Assembly: GCF_947090785.1 (NCBI RefSeq)
Contig: NZ_OX352320.1
Span: 496,001 to 560,000, forward strand
DNA: 64,000 nucleotides
Direction: 5' to 3'
Origin: Rheinheimera sp. MM224
GTDB taxonomy: Bacteria > Pseudomonadota > Gammaproteobacteria > Enterobacterales > Alteromonadaceae
Shown: piece after piece, positions 10,970 through 20,513 of the stretch
How positions within the stretch are numbered: the stretch's first letter is position 1
Layout of the letters: every line of letters begins with the position of its first letter
The notes under the pieces: model-generated
Seen by the model: the letters and a program-made list of their open reading frames with translations, nothing else
Database searches by the model: none
What the model was told of the DNA's origin: nothing
Translations under genes and position numbers: made by a program

Positions 10970-11422
10970 TCAGTTGTCAGATGAGTTTTGCTCAGTTTTA
11001 TTTTTCATTAAACCACTGGCTGTATTGGAATAATCCAGTGGTTGATAGGATGGTTCATCCTTCACTTTGCGACGCTCATCCAGTTTATGGATCGACTGGC
11101 GTATTTGTGCCGTAGTGTCTGCTGAGAAATAATTCAGCTCGCTACGGTTGTCAAAAGTTGGTCTTTCGATCAACTGCATCTTGGTCTGAGCCATATGGCG
11201 GGCAATTTTTTCGTAGTTTTCATGAAGCTGGCTCATCAGTTGATGAGTCGTTTCCACGTGTTCAGTGACATCGCTACGATATTGCTGCAGCTGTTGTTTG
11301 GTTTCGTTTAGCTCCACCTGCAGTTTGCTTTGATTAAATTGACGCAAACAATACAAGCGGGTTGCCACTATGCCAACCACTAAGCCAGCTACTAACCAGG
11401 CCAAGGCAAAAGTAACAGTCAT
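10970..11422 (-). CDS. zapG: Cell-division/envelope protein ZapG (YhcB, DUF1043)
   Basis: Inner-membrane protein of 150 residues with one N-terminal helix (LAWLVAGLVVGIVATRLY) followed by a long coiled coil rich in Gln and Glu and an unstructured, polar C-terminus. This is the YhcB/DUF1043 family, which interacts with division and cell-wall elongation proteins. Its position between degQ and zapE is conserved. The gene is divergent from zapE across a 100-base gap. Confidence 0.88.
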   Translation of the reverse strand: MTVTFALAWLVAGLVVGIVATRLYCLRQFNQSKLQVELNETKQQLQQYRSDVTEHVETTHQLMSQLHENYEKIARHMAQTKMQLIERPTFDNRSELNYFSADTTAQIRQSIHKLDERRKVKDEPSYQPLDYSNTASGLMKNKTEQNSSDN

Positions 11423-11546
11423 AACAACTCCTGAAAAATTAGTTAGTTCAACAATAGTTTAACCTATCTTCTTATCCAGAGTGGTAAGGCATGTTACTAT
11501 TACGACCATTATTTAGGGTTAATTGGCTTATTTTTCAATATCCGGC

Positions 11547-12641
11547 ATGACTACACCACTGCAAAAATATCAACAAGACCTCCAACGTGACGATTTTCTG
11601 TTTGATGCTGCCCAGCAAAACGCTGTGCAACAGCTGGAACGTCTGTATCAGCAATTTGTGCAGGATAAACCGGTAAAACAGGGTTTCTTCGATAAATTGT
11701 TAGGGAAAAAGCCTGAAATAACGCCACTGAAGGGGTTGTATTTCTGGGGCGGTGTAGGCCGTGGCAAAACTTATCTGGTTGATACTTTTTATGAATGCCT
11801 GCCAGGGACACGTAAGCTGCGCATTCACTTTCACCGCTTTATGCACAAAGTGCATCAGGAACTAAAATCACTCCCCGGCGTATCAGATCCGTTAAAGGTA
11901 GTGGCTGATCGCTTTAAATCTGAAACCGATATTTTATGTTTTGACGAGTTTTTTGTCTCGGATATCACAGATGCGATGATTTTAGGCACTTTGATGCAAG
12001 AGCTGTTTGCCCGCGGTATTACGCTGGTAGCGACGTCCAATATCGAACCTGATGGTTTGTATCGCAATGGCTTGCAGCGTGCACGCTTTCTGCCTGCTAT
12101 CGAATTAATTAAACAGCATACTGACATAGTCAATGTTGACAGCGGTGTCGACTATCGGCTGCGGACTTTAACCCAGGCTGAAATTTATCATTCGCCGTTG
12201 GATGAAAAAGCCGACTGCAATCTGGCGGAATACTTTCTGGCCTTGTCGGTTGAACCCCGCACAGACGAAGCAAAGATTGAAATCGCTGGCCGTACTTTAA
12301 CCAGCCGTAAAGAAGCCGATGGCATTATCTGGTTTGATTTTCCTGAACTCTGTGAGACGGCCCGTAGCCAGTATGACTATATGGAGCTGAGTAAGTGTTA
12401 TCACACTGTCCTGTTGTCGAATGTCACACAGATGGGGCAGACCCGCGATGATGTCGCCAGACGTTTTATTGCATTAGTAGACGAGTTCTATGAGCGCCAC
12501 GTCAAACTGATTATTTCAGCCGCAGTGCCGATGGAACAGCTCTATACAGAGGGCATTTTGTCTTTTGAATTTAAGCGCTGTTTAAGTCGTTTACAGGAAA
12601 TGCAGTCGCACGATTATCTGGCGAGAGAACATTTACCGTAA
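11547..12641 (+). CDS. zapE: Cell-division ATPase ZapE (AFG1-like)
   Basis: Cytoplasmic P-loop ATPase that associates with the Z-ring under constriction stress. Walker A is in FWGGVGRGKTYL and Walker B in ILCFDEFFVSD; the sensor stretch VATSNIEP follows. The open frame extends to TTG 11523, but ATG 11547 (MTTPLQKYQQ) matches the family start, giving 364 residues. It lies upstream of rplM-rpsI, the normal context. A second, more divergent ZapE-like gene occurs at 30,305-31,429. Confidence 0.92.
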   Translation: MTTPLQKYQQDLQRDDFLFDAAQQNAVQQLERLYQQFVQDKPVKQGFFDKLLGKKPEITPLKGLYFWGGVGRGKTYLVDTFYECLPGTRKLRIHFHRFMHKVHQELKSLPGVSDPLKVVADRFKSETDILCFDEFFVSDITDAMILGTLMQELFARGITLVATSNIEPDGLYRNGLQRARFLPAIELIKQHTDIVNVDSGVDYRLRTLTQAEIYHSPLDEKADCNLAEYFLALSVEPRTDEAKIEIAGRTLTSRKEADGIIWFDFPELCETARSQYDYMELSKCYHTVLLSNVTQMGQTRDDVARRFIALVDEFYERHVKLIISAAVPMEQLYTEGILSFEFKRCLSRLQEMQSHDYLAREHLP

Positions 12642-12680
12642 TTTTTTCTGTAAATGGCTGTTTTTTATCATTGGTTACTA

Positions 12681-12817
12681 TATAATCCGCGCCCGGCCCA
12701 CGTTACAGCCTGAAATTGCCGTAGCCTGGCAGTTTATGTACTCGAAGGGGTGCGATAAGCGACACAATGAAGATTGTGTTAGGTGTAACAGTGTTATTTT
12801 TTTTGGGTAGTTTTTAG
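12681..12817 (+). promoter_or_regulatory. rplM-rpsI promoter and leader
   Basis: A perfect -10 box TATAAT at 12681-12686 is followed by a GC-rich discriminator (CCGCGCCCGG), the kind found at ribosomal promoters under stringent control. The -35 is weak (T-rich around 12659). The roughly 120-base leader can fold into short stems and is where L13 is known to bind its own mRNA in E. coli. Autoregulation here is inferred. Confidence 0.6.
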
Positions 12818-13246
12818 ATGAAAACTTTTACTGCTAAGCCAGAAAGCGTTCAACGTGACTGGTTCGTTGTTGATGCAACAGGTAAGACACTTGGTCGTAT
12901 CGCAACTGAGATCGCTCTTCGTTTACGCGGAAAGCACAAGCCAGAGTTCACTCCACACGTTGATACCGGTGATTACATCATCGTTGTAAATGCTGATAAA
13001 GTGACTGTCACTGGTAACAAAGCAAAAAACAAAATGTACTACTCTCACAGTGGTTTCCCAGGTGGTATCAAAGAAATTAACTTTGAAAAACTGCTTGTGA
13101 AGAAGCCGGAGATGGTATTGGAAGCAGCCGTAAAAGGTATGTTGCCTAAAGGTCCTCTGGGCCGCGCTATGTTCCGTAAGTTAAAAGTATATGCAGGCGC
13201 CGAGCATCAACATGCTGCTCAGCAACCGCAAGTTTTAGATATCTAA
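12818..13246 (+). CDS. rplM: 50S ribosomal protein L13
   Basis: Large-subunit assembly protein of 142 residues, the exact E. coli length. The conserved [20 protein letters not shown] and [20 protein letters not shown] blocks are intact. It is the first gene of the rplM-rpsI operon, with rpsI starting twelve bases after the stop. The codon bias is of the highly expressed type. Confidence 0.99.
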   Translation: MKTFTAKPESVQRDWFVVDATGKTLGRIATEIALRLRGKHKPEFTPHVDTGDYIIVVNADKVTVTGNKAKNKMYYSHSGFPGGIKEINFEKLLVKKPEMVLEAAVKGMLPKGPLGRAMFRKLKVYAGAEHQHAAQQPQVLDI

Positions 13247-13258
13247 TCGGAGCAGAAC

Positions 13259-13651
13259 ATGGCAACTAATCAATATTACGGTACTGGTCGTCGTAAGACC
13301 TCTACAGCTCGTGTATTCATCAAAGCAGGTTCAGGTAACATCGTTATCAACCAACGCTCTATCACTGAATACTTCGGTCGTGAAACTGCTCGTATGGTTG
13401 TTATGCAACCATTAGAGTTAGTGGAAATGGTAGGCAAGTTTGACTTATACGTCACTGTTAAAGGTGGTGGTATTTCTGGTCAGGCTGGCGCAATCCGCCA
13501 CGGTATCACTCGCGCTCTGATGGAGTTCGACGAGTCTCTGCGCCCTGCATTACGTAAAGCTGGTTTCGTCACACGTGACGCCCGTAAAGTTGAACGTAAG
13601 AAAGTGGGTCTGCATAAAGCTCGTAAGCGTCCACAGTACTCAAAACGTTAA
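13259..13651 (+). CDS. rpsI: 30S ribosomal protein S9
   Basis: Small-subunit protein of 130 residues whose C-terminal tail reaches the P-site tRNA. The N-terminal [15 protein letters not shown] and the terminal [17 protein letters not shown], ending in the invariant SKR, are present. An AGCAGAAC spacer places it directly behind rplM. A terminator follows. Confidence 0.99.
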   Translation: MATNQYYGTGRRKTSTARVFIKAGSGNIVINQRSITEYFGRETARMVVMQPLELVEMVGKFDLYVTVKGGGISGQAGAIRHGITRALMEFDESLRPALRKAGFVTRDARKVERKKVGLHKARKRPQYSKR

Positions 13652-13670
13652 TTCGTTTTTTGTTGCAAAG

Positions 13671-13696
13671 AACCCGGTCTTGTACCGGGTTTTTTA
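13671..13696 (+). terminator. Rho-independent terminator after rpsI
   Basis: AACCCGGT and ACCGGGTT arms with a five-base loop, followed by a T-run. It closes the rplM-rpsI transcript. Confidence 0.92.
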
Positions 13697-14076
13697 TTAC
13701 CAAATTTAAAATATCTGGTCCGGATAAAACTTCTGCCGTCTTTCTGCGTATACACTCATGGCGTCAGATGACAGTCTGACTGGAGTTTTTTCTCTTCACG
13801 ATCAGTATTTTCTTTCAATTAAAGCGGTCGCAGTTGTGCCTGATCATGACAGAAATGTCTTTTTCCGGTTAAAACATGGTGATGCAAAGTTTTACTGACT
13901 ATTCTGGTTTCGTATTTCGTCGAAAAACTGGTGTCAGAACAAAGAGAATTCGGCTAAATCCTTGTGTAAAGCAGGGCTTTTCATTATGATCCGCCGTATT
14001 TTTCAACTTATAATAATCGCTGTAATTCAGCCGCTTAAAATATCAACATTTAAGCGTTTAACGTGGAGATGAGTGG
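13697..14076 (+). other. Intergenic region upstream of petA
   Basis: These 380 bases carry no credible ORF. A TATAAT -10 box lies at 14009-14014, without a good -35, and probably marks the petABC promoter. A short inverted repeat (GTCAGA / TCTGAC near 13,765) followed by six T residues may be a second, weak terminator. Nothing else is recognisable. Confidence 0.45.
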
Positions 14077-14667
14077 ATGAGCAATGCGCCTGTAGATCAT
14101 GGTCGCCGTCGCTTTCTGACCATAGCAACTTCTGTAGTTGGTGGGGTTGGTGCGATTGGAGCTGCTGTTCCCTTTATTGCTTCCTGGAATCCGAGTGAAA
14201 AAGCTAAACAAGCTGGTGCTGCAGTCACCGCTGACATTAGCAAACTCGAAGACGGGCAGTTAATTCGGGTCGAGTGGCGGGGCAAGCCGGTGTGGATCGT
14301 GAAACGGACGCCAGCCATGCTGGAAAGTCTGACCAAAGCAGTAGATAAACTTCGTGACCCAGCCTCTGAAGAACCTCAACAACCTGATTACGCTAAAAAC
14401 GATCACCGTTCGAAAAAGCCTGAGATTTTTGTCGCTGTGGGTATCTGTACTCACCTGGGTTGTTCTCCAACCTATATCATGAAAGACTTTGACGCTCAGG
14501 TTGAAGGCATTCCTTCTGGTTTCTTCTGTCCATGTCATGGTTCTACTTACGATATGGCTGGTCGTGTGTTCTCTGGTGTTCCGGCACCTAAAAACCTGAT
14601 GATCCCACCTTATATGTTCGTCGATGACACCACCATTTTAATTGGTGAAGATGAGGGGACAGCTTAA
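14077..14667 (+). CDS. petA: Ubiquinol-cytochrome c reductase Rieske iron-sulfur subunit
   Basis: Carries the 2Fe-2S cluster that takes the first electron from ubiquinol in the bc1 complex. The 196 residues open with a twin-arginine type leader (GRRRFLTIATSV) that also acts as the membrane anchor. Cluster ligands are visible in CTHLGC (Cys124, His126) and CPCHG (Cys151, His154), with the disulfide cysteines 129 and 153. The stop overlaps the petB start by one base. Confidence 0.98.
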   Translation: MSNAPVDHGRRRFLTIATSVVGGVGAIGAAVPFIASWNPSEKAKQAGAAVTADISKLEDGQLIRVEWRGKPVWIVKRTPAMLESLTKAVDKLRDPASEEPQQPDYAKNDHRSKKPEIFVAVGICTHLGCSPTYIMKDFDAQVEGIPSGFFCPCHGSTYDMAGRVFSGVPAPKNLMIPPYMFVDDTTILIGEDEGTA

Positions 14668-15941
14668 TGTTTAAAAACTTTATGAGCTGGATTGAGTACC
14701 GCATGCCATTTATGGAGAAGATGAATCTCCATGTGATGCAGTACCCGGCGCCAAAAAACTTTAACTTCTGGTACTTCTTTGGCTCTTTAGCCATGTTAGT
14801 GCTGGTGAACCAAATCCTGACGGGTATTTGGTTGACCATGAACTTCGTTCCTACTTCTGAAGGTGCTTTTGCTTCTGTTGAATACATCATGCGTGATGTC
14901 GACTACGGCTGGTTGCTGCGTTATATGCACTCCACCGGTGCTTCTGCTTTCTTCGTGGTCGTTTACCTGCATATGCTGCGCGGCATGATGTATGGCTCTT
15001 ATCAGAAACCACGGGAATTACTGTGGATCTTCGGTATGCTGATTTTCTTAGTTTTAATGGCTGAAGCTTTCATGGGTTACTTATTACCATGGGGTCAGAT
15101 GTCGTTCTGGGGTGCTCAGGTTATTATCTCTATCTTCGGTGTTATTCCGGTGATTGGTGATGATTTAACTTTGTGGATCCGTGGTGACTACGTTATTTCA
15201 GGCGCTACCTTAAACCGTTTCTTTGCATTACACGTTATCGCTTTACCATTGGTTTTAGTGGTTCTGGTGTTCCTGCACATCATTGCTCTGCATGAAGTGG
15301 GTTCAAACAACCCTGATGGTATTGATGTGAAACGTGAAAATAACGGCGAAAAAATCGAAGACAACGTGTCTGACAAATTTACTTTCCATCAATACTTCAC
15401 CAAAGGCGGTAAGAAAATTATAGTTGACGCTATTCCTTTCCACCCGTACTACACGGTGAAAGACATAGTAGGTGTGGTTGGTTTCCTGATTATTTTCTGC
15501 TGGGTTATTTTCTTTGCACCTGAAGGTGGTGGTTTCTTCCTTGAACCGCCAAACTTTGAGCCGGCAAATCCTATGAAAACACCTGACCATATAGCTCCGG
15601 TTTGGTACTTCACACCTTTCTACGCTATTTTGCGTGCTGTACCTGATCAGTTGTTTGGTGCGATTTTTATGTTCCTGGCTATTATCTTCCTGGCTTTATT
15701 GCCATGGTTAGACCGTTGCCCAGTGCGTTCAATCCGTTACCGTAGCAACCTGCACAAAGCCAATCTGGTGATGTTCTGTATCAGCTTTGTAGTGTTAGGT
15801 GTGTTAGGTGTATTACCTGCTACTCCAACTTATACCTTGTTAGCGCAGATTTTCTCTTTCACTTATTTTGCTTACTTTGGCCTGTTATGGTTCTACAGCA
15901 AAAATGAGAAAACCAAGCCGTTGCCAGTGAGGTTATCCTGA
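14667..15941 (+). CDS. petB: Cytochrome b of the bc1 complex
   Basis: Membrane subunit with two b haems and the quinone sites. The 424 residues have eight predicted helices. The haem-ligand histidines lie in the second and fourth helices (RYMHSTGASAFF, FALHVIALPL), and the Qo-site motif appears as PDHIAPVWYF (a PEWY-like variant reading PVWY). The gene is sandwiched in the one-base-overlapping petABC operon. The full-length b6-plus-subunit-IV form is a single polypeptide. Confidence 0.97.
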   Translation: MFKNFMSWIEYRMPFMEKMNLHVMQYPAPKNFNFWYFFGSLAMLVLVNQILTGIWLTMNFVPTSEGAFASVEYIMRDVDYGWLLRYMHSTGASAFFVVVYLHMLRGMMYGSYQKPRELLWIFGMLIFLVLMAEAFMGYLLPWGQMSFWGAQVIISIFGVIPVIGDDLTLWIRGDYVISGATLNRFFALHVIALPLVLVVLVFLHIIALHEVGSNNPDGIDVKRENNGEKIEDNVSDKFTFHQYFTKGGKKIIVDAIPFHPYYTVKDIVGVVGFLIIFCWVIFFAPEGGGFFLEPPNFEPANPMKTPDHIAPVWYFTPFYAILRAVPDQLFGAIFMFLAIIFLALLPWLDRCPVRSIRYRSNLHKANLVMFCISFVVLGVLGVLPATPTYTLLAQIFSFTYFAYFGLLWFYSKNEKTKPLPVRLS

Positions 15942-16681
15942 TGATTAAAAAGTTATTTACTGTACTGGCGCTGGTAGCATCCAGCGCTGCTATGGCGGCT
16001 GGTGGTCATGCTGTGCATTTAGATAAAGCACCTATTGATCTGACGGACAAAGAGTCACTGCAACGCGGTGCCCGTATGTTCCAGAACTACTGCCTTGGTT
16101 GTCACCAGATGCAGTACCAGCGTTATTCCCGTACTTTCCGTGATTTAGGTATTCCTGATGATGTGGGTATGGCAACTTTAGGCTTTACTGCGAATAAAGT
16201 GGGCGACCACATTAAAAACGCAGCACCTAAAGCTGACCTGGCCAACTGGTTTGGTGCAGCGCCACCGGATTTAAGCAACGTAGCCCGTGTACGTGGTCCG
16301 GACTGGATTTACACTTACCTGCGCGCATTCTATGTGGACCCAACGCGTCCATTTGGTGTGAACAACGAAGTGTTCCCTCTGGTAGGTATGCCACACGTGT
16401 TGCAGGAGCTGCAGGGGATTCCTTACAAATCCACTGAAACTCGTCTGGTCGACGGTGTACCAACAGAAGTAGACGTAGGTATTAAAACCGATGGTTCAGG
16501 TGAGCTGAGTACGGAAGAATACGACCGTGCTGTGGCTGACTTGGTGAACTATCTGGAATACGTAGGTGAGCCTTCCAAACTGGAATCGCGCAGCTTAGGT
16601 GTTAAGGTTCTGATCTTCTTAGGTATCTTCTTTATCTTCGCTTTCTTGCTGAAGAAAGAGTACTGGAGAGATGTCCACTAA
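15941..16681 (+). CDS. petC: Cytochrome c1 of the bc1 complex
   Basis: Periplasmic haem protein that passes electrons to soluble cytochrome c. The 246 residues have a signal peptide (LALVASSAAMAAG), a CLGCH haem-binding motif at residues 51-55, and a C-terminal transmembrane anchor (VLIFLGIFFIFAFLL). It is the last gene of petABC. The terminator hairpin lies just after the stop. Confidence 0.97.
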   Translation: MIKKLFTVLALVASSAAMAAGGHAVHLDKAPIDLTDKESLQRGARMFQNYCLGCHQMQYQRYSRTFRDLGIPDDVGMATLGFTANKVGDHIKNAAPKADLANWFGAAPPDLSNVARVRGPDWIYTYLRAFYVDPTRPFGVNNEVFPLVGMPHVLQELQGIPYKSTETRLVDGVPTEVDVGIKTDGSGELSTEEYDRAVADLVNYLEYVGEPSKLESRSLGVKVLIFLGIFFIFAFLLKKEYWRDVH

Positions 16682-16702
16682 GGACACAAGTGTTAGCCTT
16701 TG

Positions 16703-16730
16703 AAGGGGCCGCGAGGCCCCTTTGTATTTA
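16703..16730 (+). terminator. Terminator after petC
   Basis: AAGGGGCC / GGCCCCTT hairpin with a GCGA tetraloop, followed by a T-rich tail (TTGTATTT). Confidence 0.85.
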
Positions 16731-16751
16731 TGCTTATAACCGGAGGATCCT

Positions 16752-17390
16752 ATGGCGATTTCTGCCAACAGACGTGCTGTGATGACCTTGTTTTCAACAG
16801 CCAATGACATGTACTGTCATCAGGTCAGAATGGTACTGGCGGAGAAAGGCGTCACGGTAGATATTATTCAGGTTAGTACAGATAGCCTGCCTGAAGATGT
16901 CTATGAGGTTAATCCTTATGGTTCTTTGCCCACTTTGATGGACAGAGATTTAGCTTTATTTAAAGCCGATATTATTAACGAATATCTGGACGAGCGTTTT
17001 CCGCATCCTCCTTTAATGCCGGTATACCCGGTAGCCCGCGCTAATGCCCGTTTAATGATGCATCGCATCGAAAAAGACTGGTATGGTTTAGCCGAAAAAA
17101 TTCTGCAGGATGGTCCGGACGCCGCTATAGCCCGTCGCGATTTACGCGAAGGTTTATTGGCTATGGCTCCTTTATTTCAGGAACATCCGTATTTTATGAG
17201 CGACGAATACAGTCTGATCGATTGTTATCTCGCAGCTTTACTCTGGCGTTTACCTATGTTTGGCATTGAACTGACTGGTACTGGCAGCAAGTTACTGCAA
17301 ACTTATATGACCCGTATTTTTGAACGTGACGGTTTTCAGCAGTCTTTAACTGAAGCTGAGCGCGAAATTCGCCGGGGGCGTGGTTACTGA
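16752..17390 (+). CDS. sspA: Stringent starvation protein A
   Basis: RNA-polymerase associated regulator with a glutathione-transferase fold but no known transferase activity; it is needed for acid and stationary-phase survival in E. coli. The 212 residues have an N-terminal thioredoxin-like domain (MTLFSTANDMYCHQVRMVLA) and an all-helical C-terminal domain. A GGAGG site precedes the start. The stop overlaps sspB (TGATGG), as in most gammaproteobacteria, where the pair follows petABC or rpsI. Confidence 0.96.
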   Translation: MAISANRRAVMTLFSTANDMYCHQVRMVLAEKGVTVDIIQVSTDSLPEDVYEVNPYGSLPTLMDRDLALFKADIINEYLDERFPHPPLMPVYPVARANARLMMHRIEKDWYGLAEKILQDGPDAAIARRDLREGLLAMAPLFQEHPYFMSDEYSLIDCYLAALLWRLPMFGIELTGTGSKLLQTYMTRIFERDGFQQSLTEAEREIRRGRGY

Positions 17391-17842
17391 TGGATATGAC
17401 GTCGAATAAGCCTTATTTAATCCGGGCTTTTTATGAATGGATAGTCGATAACAACTTAACTCCTTATCTGGTGGTGAATGCCAGTGTTCAGGGTTGTAAA
17501 GTGCCTACCCAGCATATTCAGAATGGTCAGATAGTGCTGAATATTTTGCCTTCAGCTGTAGGTAATATGCTGATGGGTAATGAGGTGATTACCTTTAACG
17601 CCCGTTTTGGTGGTAAACCTTTTGCGTTGACAGTACCGATCAAAGCCGTGTTGGCTATTTATGCCCGCGAAAATGGTGCCGGTACTATGTTTGATGCAGA
17701 AGAAGACGCAGAGGATGATATTCATCATTTGGAAGCTGTGTCTGACGAAGATATGCATAACGATGGCGATACCCCGCCGGATGACGAGCCTACCGATCCA
17801 AACAAAGGCAAAAAAGTTTCTCACCTGCGCGTAGTTAAATAG
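17390..17842 (+). CDS. sspB: ClpXP adaptor SspB
   Basis: Adaptor that delivers ssrA-tagged proteins to ClpXP. The 150 residues contain the folded N-terminal substrate-binding domain (RAFYEWIVDNNLTPYLVVNA... GNEVITFNARFGG), a long acidic linker, and the short C-terminal ClpX-binding tail KVSHLRVVK. All parts are intact. It is translationally coupled to sspA. Confidence 0.96.
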   Translation: MDMTSNKPYLIRAFYEWIVDNNLTPYLVVNASVQGCKVPTQHIQNGQIVLNILPSAVGNMLMGNEVITFNARFGGKPFALTVPIKAVLAIYARENGAGTMFDAEEDAEDDIHHLEAVSDEDMHNDGDTPPDDEPTDPNKGKKVSHLRVVK

Positions 17843-17873
17843 CGCTGATAGTGAAACAGGTTTTATAGATAAA

Positions 17874-17900
17874 GCATCTGAGCTAAATCAGCTCAGATGC
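17874..17900. terminator. Convergent hairpin between sspB and ilvY
   Basis: Perfect 11-bp arms GCATCTGAGCT / AGCTCAGATGC with a five-base loop, overlapping the ilvY stop codon. A TTTATCTA tail follows on the minus strand, so it most likely ends ilvY transcripts and may block sspB read-through. Confidence 0.75.
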
Positions 17901-18767
17901 AACCTGCCAGAATGCTCTTAGTAGTGGCTCATGCAGCCGTTTTGATAAAGTACACAAACCTAAATCAAAAGGCGCAAATTCATCGCCTTGCGTTAAATAC
18001 CTTACTCTATCCCGTGCAGGGCTTTGCTGTGCCACTATGGCGGGCACCAGCGCCACTCCAGTGCCTAAAGCCACCATACTGACCATAGCTTCATGACCTT
18101 CTACTTTGGCGACCACTTTAGGCTCGGCAATACGTGGTTTACGCCATAACTCAAAGCGGCTGCGCACCGGACCGTGCTCGGGCAAAATAAAAGGCACCTG
18201 CTCCCAGGGAATAGGGCTTTGGCTAAGCAAATCATTGGTTTTGCAGGGGATCACAGGGGCGATCAGCTGTAACGGCACTTTAGCGATACTGCGAAAGGCC
18301 ATATTCAGCGGAAAATGCTCAGGATATACAGCCAATGCTATGTCCGCTTCGTCCTGTTTTACTTTCTCCAAAGCTGCCGATGCGTCTCCTGTAATCAGCT
18401 TAATTTCTGCCAAAGGGCAAACTAAACGGAATTTATCCAATATGGCGGGCAGGTGACTGAAACTGGCCGTCACAGTACAAAACAGCCGGATCTCTCCACT
18501 TAAGGATGCACTGGTTTCGCTCAAATCAATTTGTAACTGATGCCATTGCTCTAAATAACTCTTCACAAAAGCCTGCACTTTTTGTCCAGCCAGCGTCAGT
18601 CGTACAGAGCGGTTATCACGTTGAAATAACTCGACGTTCAACTCCTCTTCCATTCGTTGGATCACCCGGCTTAGCGTAGAGGGGCTGACATACATTTGTT
18701 CGCTGGTGCGGGCAAAGTTCAGGCTGCTGGCCAGATGTAAAAAAAGCTGGGCGTTGCGAATATCCAT
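17883..18767 (-). CDS. ilvY: LysR-type activator of ilvC, IlvY
   Basis: Transcription activator that in E. coli switches on ilvC when acetohydroxy acid substrates accumulate. It has an N-terminal winged helix (SPSTLSRVIQRMEEEL) and a LysR substrate domain with the IlvY-like stretches TVTASFSHLPAILDKF and KVEGHEAMVSMVALGTG. The open frame extends upstream to 18839, but ATG 18767 (MDIRNAQLFLHLA) matches the E. coli start, giving 294 residues. It is divergent from ilvC, its known target and usual partner. Confidence 0.94.
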   Translation of the reverse strand: MDIRNAQLFLHLASSLNFARTSEQMYVSPSTLSRVIQRMEEELNVELFQRDNRSVRLTLAGQKVQAFVKSYLEQWHQLQIDLSETSASLSGEIRLFCTVTASFSHLPAILDKFRLVCPLAEIKLITGDASAALEKVKQDEADIALAVYPEHFPLNMAFRSIAKVPLQLIAPVIPCKTNDLLSQSPIPWEQVPFILPEHGPVRSRFELWRKPRIAEPKVVAKVEGHEAMVSMVALGTGVALVPAIVAQQSPARDRVRYLTQGDEFAPFDLGLCTLSKRLHEPLLRAFWQVASELI

Positions 18768-18817
18768 AGGTGTCTCTGCGATGAAGTTTAGTGTTGCACA
18801 AAATGAAATACTGTATT

Positions 18818-18880
18818 GTGAATATATCACTTCACGCAATCATTGCACTGTTTTATTCTCAAAGGCATCAAAACAGTGCA
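18818..18880. promoter_or_regulatory. Candidate IlvY operator region between ilvY and ilvC
   Basis: Two palindromes lie in the 179-base divergent region. The stronger has perfect 11-bp arms TGCACTGTTTT (18844-18854) and AAAACAGTGCA (18870-18880), 15 bases apart. A smaller one is GTGA-N5-TCAC at 18818-18830. LysR activators bind such dyads between divergent genes. Which of the two is bound cannot be told from sequence. Confidence 0.55.
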
Positions 18881-18946
18881 TGACTTCTCTGCCCTGTTAC
18901 GCTGAGCCCATAGTTAGCCAGCTAAAAGAATTCGTCGGGATTTGTT

Positions 18947-20422
18947 ATGAGTAACTACTTCAATACATTGAATTTGCGTCAGCAGTTAAAACAGTTAGGT
19001 AAATGCCGTTTTATGGCCAAAGAAGAGTTTGCTAAAGGCTCTGACTTATTGAAAGGCTGGAAAGTGGTGATTGTAGGTTGTGGTGCTCAGGGCTTAAACC
19101 AGGGCCTGAATATGCGCGACTCAGGTCTGGATATTTCTTATGCTCTGCGCGCTGAAGCTATTGCCGCCAAACGTAAGTCGTTCCAGAACGCTTCTGACAA
19201 TGGTTTTAAAGTAGGTACTTACGAAGAGTTAATCCCAACTGCAGATTTAGTATTAAACCTGACGCCGGATAAACAGCATACCAGCGTTGTTAAAGCTGTT
19301 ATGCCGCTGATGAAACAAGGTGCAACTTTAGCTTATTCGCACGGTTTCAACATTGTTGAAGAAGGTACACAAATTCGTAAAGACATCACTGTAGTGATGG
19401 TGGCGCCTAAGTGCCCAGGTACTGAAGTACGTGAAGAATACAAACGTGGTTTTGGTGTGCCAACGCTGATTGCAGTGCACCCTGAAAACGACCCTAAAGG
19501 TTTAGGTTTAGAGATTGCCAAGGCTTACGCTTCTGCAACTGGTGGTGATCGTGCCGGTGTGCTTGAGTCGTCTTTTGTTGCTGAAGTGAAATCCGACTTA
19601 ATGGGCGAACAGACCATTTTATGTGGCATGTTGCAAACCGGCTCTATTCTGGCGTACGACAAATTAGTGGCTGAAGGCGTAGAACCTGGTTATGCCGCCA
19701 AGTTAATCCAGTTTGGCTGGGAAACTGTGACTGAAGCTTTAAAACACGGTGGCATCACTCATATGATGGACCGTTTGTCGAACCCAGCCAAAATCAAAGC
19801 TTATGATTTAGCTGAAGAATTAAAAGTAACCTTACGCCCACTGTTTGAAAAACATATGGACGATATCATCAGCGGCGAGTTCTCCCGCACTATGATGGCC
19901 GATTGGGCCAATGATGATAAGCAGCTGTTTGGCTGGCGCGAAGAAACCCGTCAATCTGGTTTTGAGAATGCGCCTGTTTCCAGCGAACAAATTCCAGAGC
20001 AGGATTATTTCGACCGCGGCATTTTGTTTGTCGCTATGGTGAAAGCCGGTGTTGAGCTGGCATTCGAAACCATGGTTGCTGCAGGTATTGTAGAGGAATC
20101 AGCGTATTACGAGTCGTTACATGAAACACCGTTAATCGCCAATACCATAGCGCGTAAACGTTTGTATGAAATGAACGTGGTGATTTCTGACACTGCTGAA
20201 TACGGTAACTACCTGTTTAGTAACGCTGCAGTGCCGCTGTTACGTGATTTCGTTAACAAGCTAAGCACTGAGTATGTAGGCAAGGGCTTAAGCTCTGCTG
20301 CCAATGGTGTCGACAATATTCGCCTGATTGCTGTGAACGAAGCAATCCGCCAGCACCCGGTAGAGCTGGTAGGCAAAAAGTTAAGGGGCTATATGACCGC
20401 GATGAAAAAAATCGTCGGTTGA
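18947..20422 (+). CDS. ilvC: Ketol-acid reductoisomerase (class II)
   Basis: Converts acetolactate and acetohydroxybutyrate to dihydroxy acids in valine and isoleucine synthesis, with NADPH and Mg. The 491 residues are the long, plant-like class II form. The opening [12 protein letters not shown], the nucleotide motif [20 protein letters not shown] and the metal-site region [11 protein letters not shown] are close to E. coli IlvC, and the two C-terminal knotted domains are complete. It lies alone between ilvY and a terminator. Confidence 0.98.
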   Translation: MSNYFNTLNLRQQLKQLGKCRFMAKEEFAKGSDLLKGWKVVIVGCGAQGLNQGLNMRDSGLDISYALRAEAIAAKRKSFQNASDNGFKVGTYEELIPTADLVLNLTPDKQHTSVVKAVMPLMKQGATLAYSHGFNIVEEGTQIRKDITVVMVAPKCPGTEVREEYKRGFGVPTLIAVHPENDPKGLGLEIAKAYASATGGDRAGVLESSFVAEVKSDLMGEQTILCGMLQTGSILAYDKLVAEGVEPGYAAKLIQFGWETVTEALKHGGITHMMDRLSNPAKIKAYDLAEELKVTLRPLFEKHMDDIISGEFSRTMMADWANDDKQLFGWREETRQSGFENAPVSSEQIPEQDYFDRGILFVAMVKAGVELAFETMVAAGIVEESAYYESLHETPLIANTIARKRLYEMNVVISDTAEYGNYLFSNAAVPLLRDFVNKLSTEYVGKGLSSAANGVDNIRLIAVNEAIRQHPVELVGKKLRGYMTAMKKIVG

Positions 20423-20482
20423 TAGCAGAGACTCATCAGTCTCACCCCAAGTACCGAGTTTTTACGTGGACCTTGGTTGTTT

Positions 20483-20511
20483 GCCCGGCGTTATAGCCGG
20501 GCTTTTTTTTT
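20483..20511 (+). terminator. Rho-independent terminator after ilvC
   Basis: GCCCGGC / GCCGGGC arms with a six-base loop followed by nine T residues, a canonical strong terminator. Confidence 0.95.
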
Positions 20512-20513
20512 GC

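Noticed and set aside
13697..14076. A small RNA or tRNA in the gap before petA
   Set aside because: I found no cloverleaf arms or strong independent hairpin beyond a weak terminator-like repeat.
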